Shown: piece by piece, positions 11,870-22,730 of the stretch
How the letters are laid out: each line of letters starts with the position of its first letter
Numbering within the stretch: position 1 is the stretch's first letter
Source of the DNA: Culex pipiens pallens
Lineage: Eukaryota > Arthropoda > Insecta > Diptera > Culicidae
DNA: 64,000 bases
Direction: 5' to 3'
Assembly (NCBI RefSeq): GCF_016801865.2
Contig: NC_068938.1
Span: 190,012,476 to 190,076,475 of the forward strand
Notes under the pieces: generated by a model
Seen by the model: only the letters and a program-made list of their open reading frames with translations
Database searches by the model: none
Told to the model about the DNA's origin: nothing
Program-made: the position numbers and the translations under genes

Positions 11870-12813
11870 GGGGAAATATACCCTTTCTAATCAAACACCT
11901 ATCTTCGTCATATGGAGAGTTTGATGCTCGATTAAAGCTCCAAAAATACTATTTAGGCTATAAAATTACCAGCAACAGCACCGCCTCGAGTAAGCACACA
12001 AATTAATGCCATTTACTGGCCAAAAAGATCAAATTTAATGCACTTTTGATCATAATTTCTATTTTGCGAGACCATTTCTCATCATTTTGGTGGCAACCAC
12101 ATCCACACGCAAGATCAGAGGTTAGCTGCTTAACGAAAGTCACCATCAATATCTTTTCACTTGCGCTAACGATTTCAAAGCGCTTAAGATATAAAATTGC
12201 TTCCAACTACCGGCAACAAGTTCTTTTGACCATTACTTAGTCATTCACTTGAAAAATAATCCCGAAAAATGTAAATAATTAGCAAGCACCATAAAAAAAA
12301 CAAACGCACTAAGTCATCTGACGTTTGAATTTTGAATACCCATTCCAATCGAGGGCTGAAGAAAACCGAGCGAGGAGCGAAGGCAAATAAAGAACAAAAG
12401 GGTGGCCACCAACATGCTGGTGCAGCGCCTGTTGGAGTGAGCAAGTGCTGCCAGGAAACTTTCGCTATAAATGCTACTTTTCGTGAGTGTTCGCTTAAAG
12501 TTTCATCAATTTTGGCAGCACTAAGCAGATCCAAAAAAGCGCTGGAAAAAAAAGAACTAAGCTGAAATTAGAAAAATGGGCGTGGCCCAATGCACTCGAC
12601 TGATTAGAATGCATTTTTGAAATATTTTTTTAAATATTCTTGTAAAAGGAATAGCATAACTTTTAATAAAAGTGAAAATAAACAGAAATGTTCACAAAAA
12701 GTTGCTCTACTCGTTGGTGTACTTGGTTTTAGTGAATTTCAAGGAACAATCCAGATTATCCAGCATCATTCAAACACGACCGCTTATTAGGCTTAAAATG
12801 GGCATATTTCCCC
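11870..12813. mobile_element. TA-flanked MITE with GGGGAAATAT ends
   Basis: Termini GGGGAAATATACCC and, inverted, GGGGAAATATGCCC (13 of 14 match) are flanked by TA at 11868-11869 and 12814-12815. The same GGGGAA start is seen in the element at 61756-63344, suggesting a related transposase. The 944-bp body includes a GC-richer middle (12340-12560) with no convincing open frame. Confidence 0.75.
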
Positions 12814-13009
12814 TATATGACCTTGAGTTCGACTTTTTGCAAAAAAAAACACACACATTTTTTTTGGTTTGTGCCATAGTTCAAAAGAAGACATGTTTTT
12901 GTCATCACACACAAAAACAAAAAAATAATAAAATGGTATTTTTGCGCATTTTTTTTTAAAGAAAAGTGAAATGTACAAATGGATATTTTTTTTAGATTTT
13001 TTTTAAATT

Positions 13010-13160
13010 TTGCTTAACTACCTATAACCTACAACTTTGCCGAAGACATATCGATCAGAAATTTGCTTCTAAAAACGATTTTTTTTAACATTTACATAGC
13101 ATTTTTGTATGACCGCCTATTGAATTTGTATGGAAACTTGAATGAACGAAAGGATGATAA
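13010..13160. repeat. Dispersed repeat fragment (CCGAAGACA family), second copy
   Basis: CTACAACTTTGCCGAAGACA, ATCGATCAGAAATTTGCTTC and GCATTTTTGTATGACC match 7095-7260 in order and orientation. Confidence 0.65.
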
Positions 13161-13320
13161 AAATAGCTTTTACCAAATTTAAATTATTTAAAAATATTTA
13201 AAATACAAATATTCATCATTTATTGAAGTCACAGAGTTCTGAATTGTTTTGAAAGATCATATGGTTATAAATATTAGGCAGATTTTTGGCTCAACTAAAT
13301 TCTTCAAATATATGAAAGCA

Positions 13321-13539
13321 CACAGTAAAAAATAATGTAAATTTGGAAGCTGTAATTTTGGAAGGTTGAATATTACATCTTTTATGATGTAATTTTACCT
13401 CAATTTAGACTGAAAAAGTGGCATTACATCAGAAAAGTGGTAAAATTACAAATTTCTAGAGGTAAAATTACACCTTTTTTCCGACATAAAAGATGTACCC
13501 CTTCCCAGATGTAAAATTACCATGATTTTTTTTTCTGTG
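13321..13539. mobile_element. CACAG...CTGTG MITE, copy 2
   Basis: 219 bp from CACAGTAAAAAATAATGTAA to CATGATTTTTTTTTCTGTG. The interior alternates GTAAAATTAC and TTACATC-type inverted blocks. It is diverged from copies 1 and 3 but has the same termini and length. Confidence 0.65.
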
Positions 13540-13729
13540 CATACCATAAATAAAAAAAAGCTTAAATAAAAAATTATATTTTAGAATTGAGTTGATTAAT
13601 TTGATTCTTATTTTTTAATTCACATTGTTTTGGAATTTGGATAAGAATTTGATTTATAAAATTTTGTTGATGTAATGTAAACAGGATATCCAAGGATTTT
13701 ATTTGAAATAGAAGATTCGTTACTGTTAC

Positions 13730-15916
13730 TCAAAGACGATCAAAATCAAACCTAGGTTCAAAGAGTTGGATTTGGCCACAATCAAAATTAGAAATACAAA
13801 GAATTTTATTTTTAGGCACTTTTTGGACATGAAGTGCGTATGTATTGATAAGTACGAAATAGCAAATTTCTCTGTTAAGAAATTTTATCATCAAAAAATA
13901 CCACAAAAACTTCATTCTTGAGTTCATGCTAACCAGCCCAAAAGTTTTTGAATGTTTTTTGCAAGAGAATTGACCAAATTCAAACAAACTTATCTTTCTA
14001 GATCACCATCTACAATAAGGCACTCGCAACAGCCGGTAGCTGACTTTAGGCATAGCTCAAACAAATTTGCAGCTAATCTTGAGCAGCCATCTGTCGTCCG
14101 AGCCATACAAAGTTACCCGCGAAGAGCCCCAATTATCCGGGGTGCCAGCAGCAGCGGTGGTCCAAGCCAAATAATTCAATTACCATCACCTGAGAAAACG
14201 TGAAGGGACTGCTCTCAACCAAAAGAGTACTTCAGTCATTTTGGTGGTGGTGTTTTCTTTCCATTTAAAATTGCGGACCCGTTTTTCCAAGCAGCCAACC
14301 TACCGGTTGGTCCCCATATGTTCAATTTAGAAAGCATTAGAGTACATTCCGAGCTGGTCTAATCCCAAATGGCCATTTATCTCATCTCTTCAACGCGCTG
14401 CTGCTCCACGGTTGGGCAAAACCGCGAAACCCTCAGCACGACTTTAACTAAATCTCCACGCTGCGCTGGTTGAAGTTGAAGGAGGGAAGAGCCATCAGAA
14501 GAGCCGAAACAGGTGTAAAATAGAGAATTGGCGTTTGGTGTTTAGTTCATTATTCCGAATTCAAGCGCTCCGGCATATGGTCCGGTCTTAATGCTGTTGC
14601 TGGTGGAGAGGTCGATTGTCGAGGGCAGATGGACTCTGACTGAACGCAGAAGTGCTGATTTGTGCTTTTTGCTTGTTTTGGCTTGTTGAAGAGTACATAA
14701 GTTTGCAATAACAGCAGTGAGCTGTTCAAAACCGTGTTATCCACAAGGTGGTCGGTGAAGAGTTGAAGAAACAGTTGCTGCAAGTACCAACATGAACTAA
14801 ACTTTATGATAATGAAGTAGGACTGTGAAGTCGGAGTCAGTGACGAAGTCAGTTGAGTCGGATATTTTTGAAGAACTTGAATATCGCAGAATCTCCGACT
14901 CCGCACCCCTGGTTGTAACAAAAGCTCACATTTCGTTGGCCAAACCACAACATTATTAAATTTTAATGGCACAAATTGTCAATTTATCGTTCGACAACAA
15001 CATCCTGCGCTGGTTCACAGACACAAACCGAGCCCGCTCGCCACGTGTCACATGTGGCACATTAAATTGTGTGTGTGCGTGTGCGTGGCCTCGATAAGAT
15101 ATCAATCTCCAAACATGTGAGGGGGGGAAGGCAACGTGTAGACAAAAAGGATGTTGTTCAAAAAAAATAAATGTGAAAGTATGTCGACACAGAGCCGGAG
15201 AAACAATTTCCAGAAAATAATAAGCCTTTGATTTAATAAAACATAAATAAGACAAGAAAAGAGACCGAGAGCGATATATATCGCAACATGGTGAAGATGC
15301 ACAACAGACACACATGTGACCCAGCAGAGACACTTCTTTGGACCAACTAGCAGCTTCAAGAGGGGAAAGGCAGGGGAGGACTATTGAAGACATATTTGAA
15401 CATGTGTAGGCAAACATTTTAACATGTGAGTACAAGTGCCAACCGGCCAAGGAATGGGCAAAACGTACACTACAACTACGCACACACAAAAACACACAGA
15501 CACACATACAAACCAGCTGAGGACAACACTGGCTGGAGTGTCGTCGGAGTGAGTCACAGAGCCAAGGAACGACGAACCCGGGCGGCAAGCCTTTTTATGT
15601 CTCATTCGGTAACTCGGAGAAAAAAGTAGAGGAAAAACTGAGTTTACATGCTCTCGTTTGTACGATTGTGTTTCAGTTTTCCAGTATTGTGCAGTACTGT
15701 GCAGATCTGCTTGGTTTGAGAAAAAAAGTGATGTGAAATTTTGCATGTTGAAACAGATGAGACTGGCAAAAGGGCTAACGCTAATGTTTCTTAATCTCAA
15801 GAAAAAATATTTGGTTGCAGGGTGACATGAACTTTTAAAATAATTTGCAACGGCCATAGGCTAGTACCAATTTTGATGAAAGTTTTTTCCCTTGGCTCTG
15901 GTAATGATCGAGGGGA
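13730..15916. other. Single-copy island, no gene recognised
   Basis: Contains CA/TG-rich tracts near 15060 and 15480. The longest frames (140, 158 and 210 codons, minus) are Cys/Val/His-rich translations of these tracts, not a domain. Confidence 0.55.
14830..14912. repeat. GGAGTCGGAGTC-type transposon end fragment
   Basis: Read on the minus strand it begins CAGGGGTGCGGAGTCGGAGA and ends with further GACTCCGACTTC units. This looks like one end of an hAT-like MITE with GTCGGAGTC subterminal repeats. The partner end is not visible. Confidence 0.45.
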
Positions 15917-16670
15917 GTGAAAAAACAGTTAAGGTTTGAAACAAATCAAAGCTTCCCAAAATATTTCAAAACTACCAATAAAAAAAACAAATCAAGTTTG
16001 AAAAAAATCAAAAACTCACACAAACAGTCAAACAAATTTAAAGAAATAAAATTCTTTAAAAAATCATTCAGACTTTTTATCATGAAACTTTTGCAAGAAC
16101 TGTTTATTATCGAAATAATGGAAAAAAAAACTAACCATTATGACAATGAAACAAAACTAATCATTTTGATAAATATAGAAATATCTCCGAATGATGTTTT
16201 TTTTAGAATTGAAAAATTCACAAAAATAAACCATTTAAAAAATTACTGCCTTTTTTTGAAATAAAGAAATAAAGAAAAAATCAAGAATAAATTATTTTAA
16301 AACATAATAAAAATTAACTATTATTTAAACAAATAAATAAAAAATACAGATACATAAATAAATTATATAAAACTTTCTAAAATTATCAACAATGTGTTTT
16401 AATTCAGAATCTTCACAAAAAGCTCCTGCTTCATTGAATCGAAACAAAAATAGCATTTTTTTTTAAATAAGAATCAATTATAAAAAAATCAAATTATATT
16501 AGTTTTAAATCTTAAAACTAAATCACCGAATAAATAAAAAATCACATGTAACATTTTATTTTTTTCAACGAAAGACTTGCAAAAATATTGTTAAAATTAA
16601 AATTTTTTTTTTAATATTTTTAAAGAACCTTTAGAAAATCTCTAAATGGATTCTCACTTCTATTCGAGCA
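15917..16670. other. AT-rich desert
   Basis: About 80% A+T. The 115-codon Lys/Asn/Phe-rich frame at 15917-16264 is what such composition gives by chance. Confidence 0.6.
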
Positions 16671-16675
16671 GTTTT

Positions 16676-17172
16676 GGCGTCATCCATAAAGTATGTCACG
16701 CTAAAATCGGCCAAAATTAACCCCCCCTCCCCCCTATGTCACACTTTGTCATACTGGCTCCAACCCCCCTTCGAAAAGTACGTCACATTCTGTTGACACC
16801 CCTCCCCCCCCCCCTCCATATTGATTTTTTGAATAATTATTACATGATTTATAAATTCGGAGTTCAGGTTGTGTTAAGATTTTTATTTTGTTGAATGTTG
16901 TAGTGATAGGAATCACCATCAACAGTTTTTTTTTAAATCTAATGATTGAAGCATATTAAATCTATCATCGAAAACTATGTTGCCTTGTGTCGTGTTTGAT
17001 TTATGAGTAAATTTTATCAAAAAAAATGAATTTTCAGTATTCAGGAAATAGTCTAGCGTGACGTCACGATCTCACGGACCCCCCCCCCCCTCTCCCCCTT
17101 GTCACACTTTGTCACGCTTGCGACAACCCCCCCTCCCCCCCCTAGAGCGTGACGTACTTTATGGATGACGCC
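16676..17172. mobile_element. MITE with GGCGTCATCCATAAAGTA termini and poly-C tracts
   Basis: 497 bp with 27-bp inverted repeats (16676-16702 and 17146-17172) starting GGCGTCATCCATAAAGTA and differing at one base. The subterminal DNA carries runs of 7-13 C and repeats of GTCACACTTTGTCA on both sides in direct orientation. TTTT on both flanks may be the target duplication. This end sequence is familiar as a dispersed repeat in mosquito genomes. No coding capacity. Confidence 0.85.
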
Positions 17173-17953
17173 TTTTGCTTTTTTCTAAATATATTACTTA
17201 TCGGAGAGTTGTCATTTCTACCACTCGAATCAAGTGCTTAAAAAACTCATCAGATTTTATAAAGCAATGTTAAAGGAATGGTTAATTGGAAAACTCACAA
17301 AAAAATTAAGCCAGAAAAAATAATTAAAATAAGTTTTAATATCGCAAACATATAACAAAAAACTGGTTTCAAGCTTCATATTTCATAAATAAAAAAAAAT
17401 AATAAAATCATTTGGGAAGATTTATCAAACTTTCTCTGAATTTAAAAATCTTTTATCAAACATTTTTAAGAACCGCTTAAATTTGTAAAAATGAAAAAAA
17501 GTCTCACAATATTACAAATAATATATTTTTCATTTGGACTCTTTGCATTTTCGACCATTTGTCAATTCGACCCTTTCGACCTTTTGACATTTTCCTCATA
17601 TCTTTCGACCTTGTCCTAAACAAGGCAGTTTTTCGATCGGTTCTTGACCTATTTACGAATTACCAAATTCAAAAATGTTTCGAATTGTACTTCTGCACGT
17701 CCTTTGAATGCTATTCATTGAAAAACAAAGAAAATTTGTTTTGTTTAAATGCAAAAATCAAATAAGTGTTGGAGGTCGCGATGGTACGACGTACTGAAAA
17801 CTAACCAGATAATTGCAAAAACACGAAAAACAAATAAATAATGCAATTTGGACCATAGAAAACATTGGATTTGAATCCTGATAGTAATATTTCCCTTTCC
17901 AATCGTCGTTGTCGTGCATTTTGGGCCAAACAGAGTTAAGAACGCCATTTTTT

Positions 17954-18786
17954 TTGAAAAGGAAAACTTTTCTCTGGAAAGTAAAGAATGCGGAAATGAT
18001 AAATAATTTGTGCCATAGTAATTTTGTAAAAAATTGTATGGTTGTGTTTATTTTTTCGATCCGCCACGTGTTATTGTTTTTTTTTCGTTTTTTGGAAAAC
18101 TTTTCTGAAAAAGTTCAACCTAAGTGCATAAGAAAAAGTTGTTTGAAAAACTTTGGAATAAAATCTACAAGTGGAAGTGTATCAAGCAAAGGGGAAGCAA
18201 TCTGAGATGGAGCTCATTCCGGAGGAAATCAGGGCCAGGAAGAAACTGGACACCAGTTCAAGGCGACGGCGGCAGTCGTGACTGCGGCGGACCAGCTGGC
18301 GGTCACATCCGGCAGCCCAGAAGATGCCAAGGTAGCGGAGAAAGAAGGACAAGTTCCACATACACAGCTCTCAGGATGGAAGTGACGTCGTTGGTGTGGG
18401 GTCAAATTTGGTGAGAGCGTTCTTATTTATTTTTTTATTTTCATTATTTTATTACTGCATTTTAAGTTTCATGATTCTTACCAACCAAAGCCTACTACTT
18501 CATTCGTCGGTGAAGTATCCCATCAATCCTTTTCCCCTTCCAAATCCGGATATCTTGGAGGTCGTCTAAGTTCTTAGGCATCTCTATAGGGTATCCAATC
18601 ATCAAATCCCTCCCCCACTTCCCCCGTTGATCGTGAGGAGTCGACCAAAAGGAAAAATGAATGGTAATGTGTCATTCGGCACATTCCTGACGCATTTATT
18701 TTCCTTATCGGCGCCAACCTAGCTTTTGCGAGCTTTTTGCTCGGCTAGAGTACGGTCAACCAAGCTAAGCTAAGCTAAGCTAAGCT
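17954..18786 (+). mobile_element. Retroposon with AAGCT tail and 26-bp target duplication, probably an internally deleted LINE
   Basis: A perfect 26-bp repeat (17928-17953 and 18787-18812, starting AAACAGAGTTAAG) flanks 833 bp that end in four to five AAGCT repeats. No tRNA head is visible. A short frame from 18207 (MELIPEEIRARKKLDTSS, then RRRRQS and a stop) looks like the start of a LINE ORF1. It is followed after about 200 bp by what looks like a 3' UTR, so the reverse transcriptase region would be missing. The LINE assignment is inferred, and it could be an unfamiliar SINE. Confidence 0.75.
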
Positions 18787-18989
18787 AAACAGAGTTAAGA
18801 ACGCCATTTTTTGCAATTTGTTTGTTCTTTATGAAATCTAAACATTAAAATCAAAATTTAAACATGTTTACAAAAGCTTATAACATTTTAATTAAAAACT
18901 GAATAAGAAACATAATTTTCATCAATTTTATAACCAGTAATATAGGAATCGGAAACGAAAAATATTACGAATTTAAAACGATTATCAAA

Positions 18990-20680
18990 TCAAAACAAAT
19001 TTTTACTAAACTGCACACCCCGATTGTGACCTTGGCAGTTATCCCCCATCAAAGCAAATGGGGAGACTGGATACCCCATCATAACCTATCAGCACTTGCT
19101 GCTGCTAGTTTACCTTCTGTCCGAGCCACCCAAAATACACCAGATGATCCAAACGCAAAGTCTTAAAAGTTCTAATAACTATCTTTCATTGCCAGCCAGC
19201 CAGCCCCCGGACTGCTTGCTGGCCAAATCGACCCCCAGAAAACAAGGAACACACACACATTTTGCAGCCATAAGGCCGGTGTGTGTGTGTGTGTGTGCGC
19301 AGCACCTGTCAGAAGCACTCGTTACCTCTTCTACACTGCTTTGCCTTTCCTTCGTCTTCACAGCCAACGATGTTTGGAAAGTTCTGTTCTGCTGCTGCTG
19401 CTGCTGCTGCTGCTACTGACTGCCAATAATGCCCCCAACTTGAACGACTTGGCCAGGTGGTGGTTGGCCGGCACAGCCGAAAGTGAAGCCTTTGCGAGTA
19501 CACTCAGGGGTATGATTGTGTTGAGTTCACAAATTTGAAAAGATTCAAGTTTAAACAAGTTCATTTCTATAGCAACGCTGCTCGTAAGGCACGCCGGCGG
19601 AAAAGCTAGTTGAGTTCACTCTTAAATTACATTTTTTTACAAATCTGAGTGTACCTCGCAGCAACTCAATTTCCAACAATCGCCCTCGCACCGGAAGAAA
19701 GGGTTCTCCACTACCGAGCCGAGTGGTCCAGTCCAGAGACGTGTCACCCCGGAAGCCTACCCTCGGGGGAGTCGTTCCAAGAGTGCGCCATCTACCGGCC
19801 ACTAGCTAAGGGTCTTTCCAAAGGGGTGAGACCAACCAGTTCGGGAAAGGAAAACAAAAATCTCCAATTCCATTAACAATTTTTTAGTGGTCACAGGTGT
19901 CCCGAACATACAATGCATCTGCTGCCGCTGCTTTGAAGGAAACTCCGGAGCGTTCTGGCTCTGGCAAATCTCGAGCAGATCGCCGTCGTCGTTTCATAAC
20001 AACCTCGTCCTCGGTGGAAAACTATAAAGAGAGAGGGGGGTAGGACCATCAGCTGCTGCCATTCGGGGCCGACGTCGTTGCCAGAAGATGAAGGGAACCA
20101 GATCCGAAGCCATGACCCAGGACGGAACGTCGTCTATAATAGTGCTCGCACATGGTTCCGAGCTCAACCCTAGTCAGTCCTTTGGGGAAGGAAGCGGAAA
20201 CCGCCACCATCTTGCGCGCGCGAGCGGGAAAACAGATTTCCCGAACGAGTGGAAATTCTATTTATAGTCCTGGCCTCCCTCAGGGGGAAAACCCGGAACG
20301 GAAGTTTTGCAATCCTTGGCGAAAGGAGACTGCTCCAAGTTTACACACGGCGGTGAAGAGGAGCCATTTCAAAGTGCATGTTTTGGAGCTGCCGTCAGCT
20401 GGTTTGAGCGCCAAGGATTGGAGCTTTTTGCTGCCGCCCGTTGGAGGAGCACGCAGATTGTTTTGACAGATCAATCTGAATGCGGAATGCAGAGCGCTGC
20501 GCGCGCGAAGAAGAACGCTGGCTAATTGAATGTGAATTGATCGTTCTTTGAGGGATGGTTGTGATGTCTTGTTGAAGTGCAGTTTGATCGGTGGGAGTAT
20601 CTTGTAGAACGATGATTGTTTAATGGCATATCTACCTAGTCTAATCACATTGTTATTTTCAGCATATCAGCACATTTTCC
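18990..20680. other. Single-copy island, no gene recognised
   Basis: GC-richer DNA with CTG and GT microsatellites. Frames up to 122 codons overlap on both strands without recognisable domains. Confidence 0.55.
19389..19416 (+). repeat. CTG microsatellite
   Basis: About eight CTG repeats in a single-copy GC-rich island; a GT run lies just upstream (19279-19298). Ser or Ala runs in overlapping frames come from this tract. Confidence 0.9.
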
Positions 20681-20879
20681 ATAAATACGACTACTTTTCA
20701 AAAAGTCAAGATAAAGTTTTAAGATCATTTAAAAAGTTAGACAGTTAGATTAGTTTTTTTATGCGGCTCAAACTTTTTGAGGGCCTTTTTTACGACCAAA
20801 GGAGCCATTTTGTGTATTGATTTACTCATACAATGCTCCACACAATGTTAGCTGCTACAAAAATGGTAAGTAAATATTC

Positions 20880-21240
20880 GAAAATCCGAATTTTCTGATC
20901 GGTTTGGTGTCTTGGGCAAAATTGTAGGTATTGATGAGAATTACTCAGAAAAAAAAACCAGAACACCTGAAAAAAAATGCAGCCGATTTTTCAATAAACT
21001 TTTTTTTCTGCAAAAAATTAATTTGCCTACATTTACATTTTTAAATTTTTGATTTTTAATGTTTTAGAGGACAAAAAACCGCATCGTTTTAGCGACAGAA
21101 AAGTATGGACACAAATTTTACCTTCAAATTAGGGTTTTTATAAAAAATGTGATTTTTTTAAAAATCAGACTTTTTTGGATTTTTTTTATTGATGTTTAAT
21201 GCAAAACCATATTTGCAATCGAAAAGTACTTTACAGATTT
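20880..21240. repeat. Dispersed repeat fragment (family of 833-1100)
   Basis: GATCGGTTTGGTGTCTTGGG, AAAATTGTAGGTATTGATG and CTCAGAAAAAAAAA follow the order seen at 833-1100. It continues with a diverged stretch that has no termini. Confidence 0.6.
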
Positions 21241-21329
21241 GGTAAAGTGCACCGGTTTTAAGATAAAGTTTAGTTAAGTTTAGTTATTTCAATGGTGGTG
21301 TAGCGATCTATTTGCCAACAACAAAACCT

Positions 21330-21490
21330 GTCAAAAAGTAAATATGGTGATTGAATTACTTAAATTACTGAAACGGGTGCTAAAAAGTGAACTTTTCAGC
21401 ACCTGTATCGAAAAGTATTTCTTTTATACATTGTTTTAAATCAAACGGACACATGGCATTTGACTTCAAATTCCATTCAAAGGATGTTCT
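21330..21490. repeat. Partial reversed copy of the CAGCAC-hairpin repeat
   Basis: CGGGTGCTAAAAAGTGAAC and TTTTCAGCACC, then AAATTCCATTCAAAGG, match parts of 10890-11540 and 44770-44960. Confidence 0.5.
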
Positions 21491-21659
21491 TAAGATTACA
21501 AAAAAGGGATTTTGGCCTTATGGAAGACATTGATTATAGCCTTAAAAAATCGTCATAACATCAAATTATAACAGTGTTTTGAAAATAATCACATAAGAAT
21601 CAAACCTGAGTCAGCTATCCAATAATTACATGAAAATTTCAACAAAAATACGATTTTAT

Positions 21660-22730
21660 CCTGTATTTTGAAAATATTTTTAAAATATTTAAAAAAAAAT
21701 ACTACTAATCATTGTTTTTGGTATACATTTCAAAGCATTTTTGAAAACACTCAAAATTTTCAAAAAACTTCGTATTTTCGGAAAAATACTCCAAATTTCA
21801 GTTTTTTGCAATATGGGTATCAAATGATCAAGATTTTTTCATACATTTGGAAAGTGATAACTCATATTTGCGAAAATACTTAAAATTTTCACAAAACTAC
21901 GTATTGTCTGAAAAATACTCAAATTTTCAGTTTTTTGCAATATGGGTATCAAATGATCGGGATTTATTCATTCATTTCGATAGTAATATTTTTTTTGTGA
22001 AATACTCAAAATTTTACAAAACTGCGTATTTAAGAAAAATACAGAAAATTTAGTTTTTCACAATATAATACACAATAACAGTGATAACAATAACAGAATA
22101 GAAATGGTCAAAATTTTCGCAAAGTTACTTTTTTTTTGAAAAAAATACTGTAGATTCACGTTTTCTATACAATGAGTATTTAAAGATCTGGATTGTTTCA
22201 TACATTTCAAAAGTAATATATTAGTAATATATATATATATATTACATAAGTTTTTTTGAAAACACTCGAATTGTTCACATAACTACGTATCTTTTTTTAA
22301 AAAAAATACTACTGAAAGCAGTTTTTTTACAAACAAAAATCTGATTGTATGAAACTCATATAATAAAATCTAAAATTTTGAGTATTTTTTCAAAAGTACG
22401 TAGTTCTATGAAAATTTTGAGAATTTAAAAAAAAATTATCGAAATGTATGAAAAATTCCTAATCAATTTAAACCCCGATGAAAAAAAACCAAATCTTAAA
22501 TATTTTTAAAAAAATGTAGTTTTCAGAAAATTCGTGTGTTTCTCAAAATATATTATTACTATAGAAATGTATGAAAAAAAAACCCCGATTATTGTATAAA
22601 ACTTAATTTTGTAGTATTTTTTCGAGAATACGTAGTTTTGTGAAATTTTGAGTATCAAAAAACAATTGTTGTAACTTTCGAATGTATGACAAATCCCGAT
22701 AATTTGATCATCAGGGTTCCTCATTTAAAA
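21660..22730. repeat. Foldback built of tandem ~125-bp units in opposite orientations
   Basis: Left of about 22250 a unit repeats head to tail: TTTTTTGCAATATGGGTATC, then AAATGATC..GATTTTTTCAT, then ACTCAAAATTTTCA..AAACTACGTATT. Period is 129 bp between 21822 and 21951, with further diverged units. Right of about 22350 the same unit appears inverted about three times: ACGTAGTTTTGTGAAATTTTG, then GAATGTATGACAAATCCCGA. An AT microsatellite (22215-22240) lies near the centre. Short frames across it are artefacts. Confidence 0.75.

Noticed and set aside
14956..15588. 210-codon minus-strand frame rich in Cys and Val
   Set aside because: The Cys/Val-rich part translates CA/TG microsatellite-like DNA; the rest resembles no family.
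21660..22730. Regular repeats that might suggest a CRISPR-like array
   Set aside because: Units are AT-rich, diverged, lack distinct spacers and invert at a centre; this is a eukaryotic foldback repeat.
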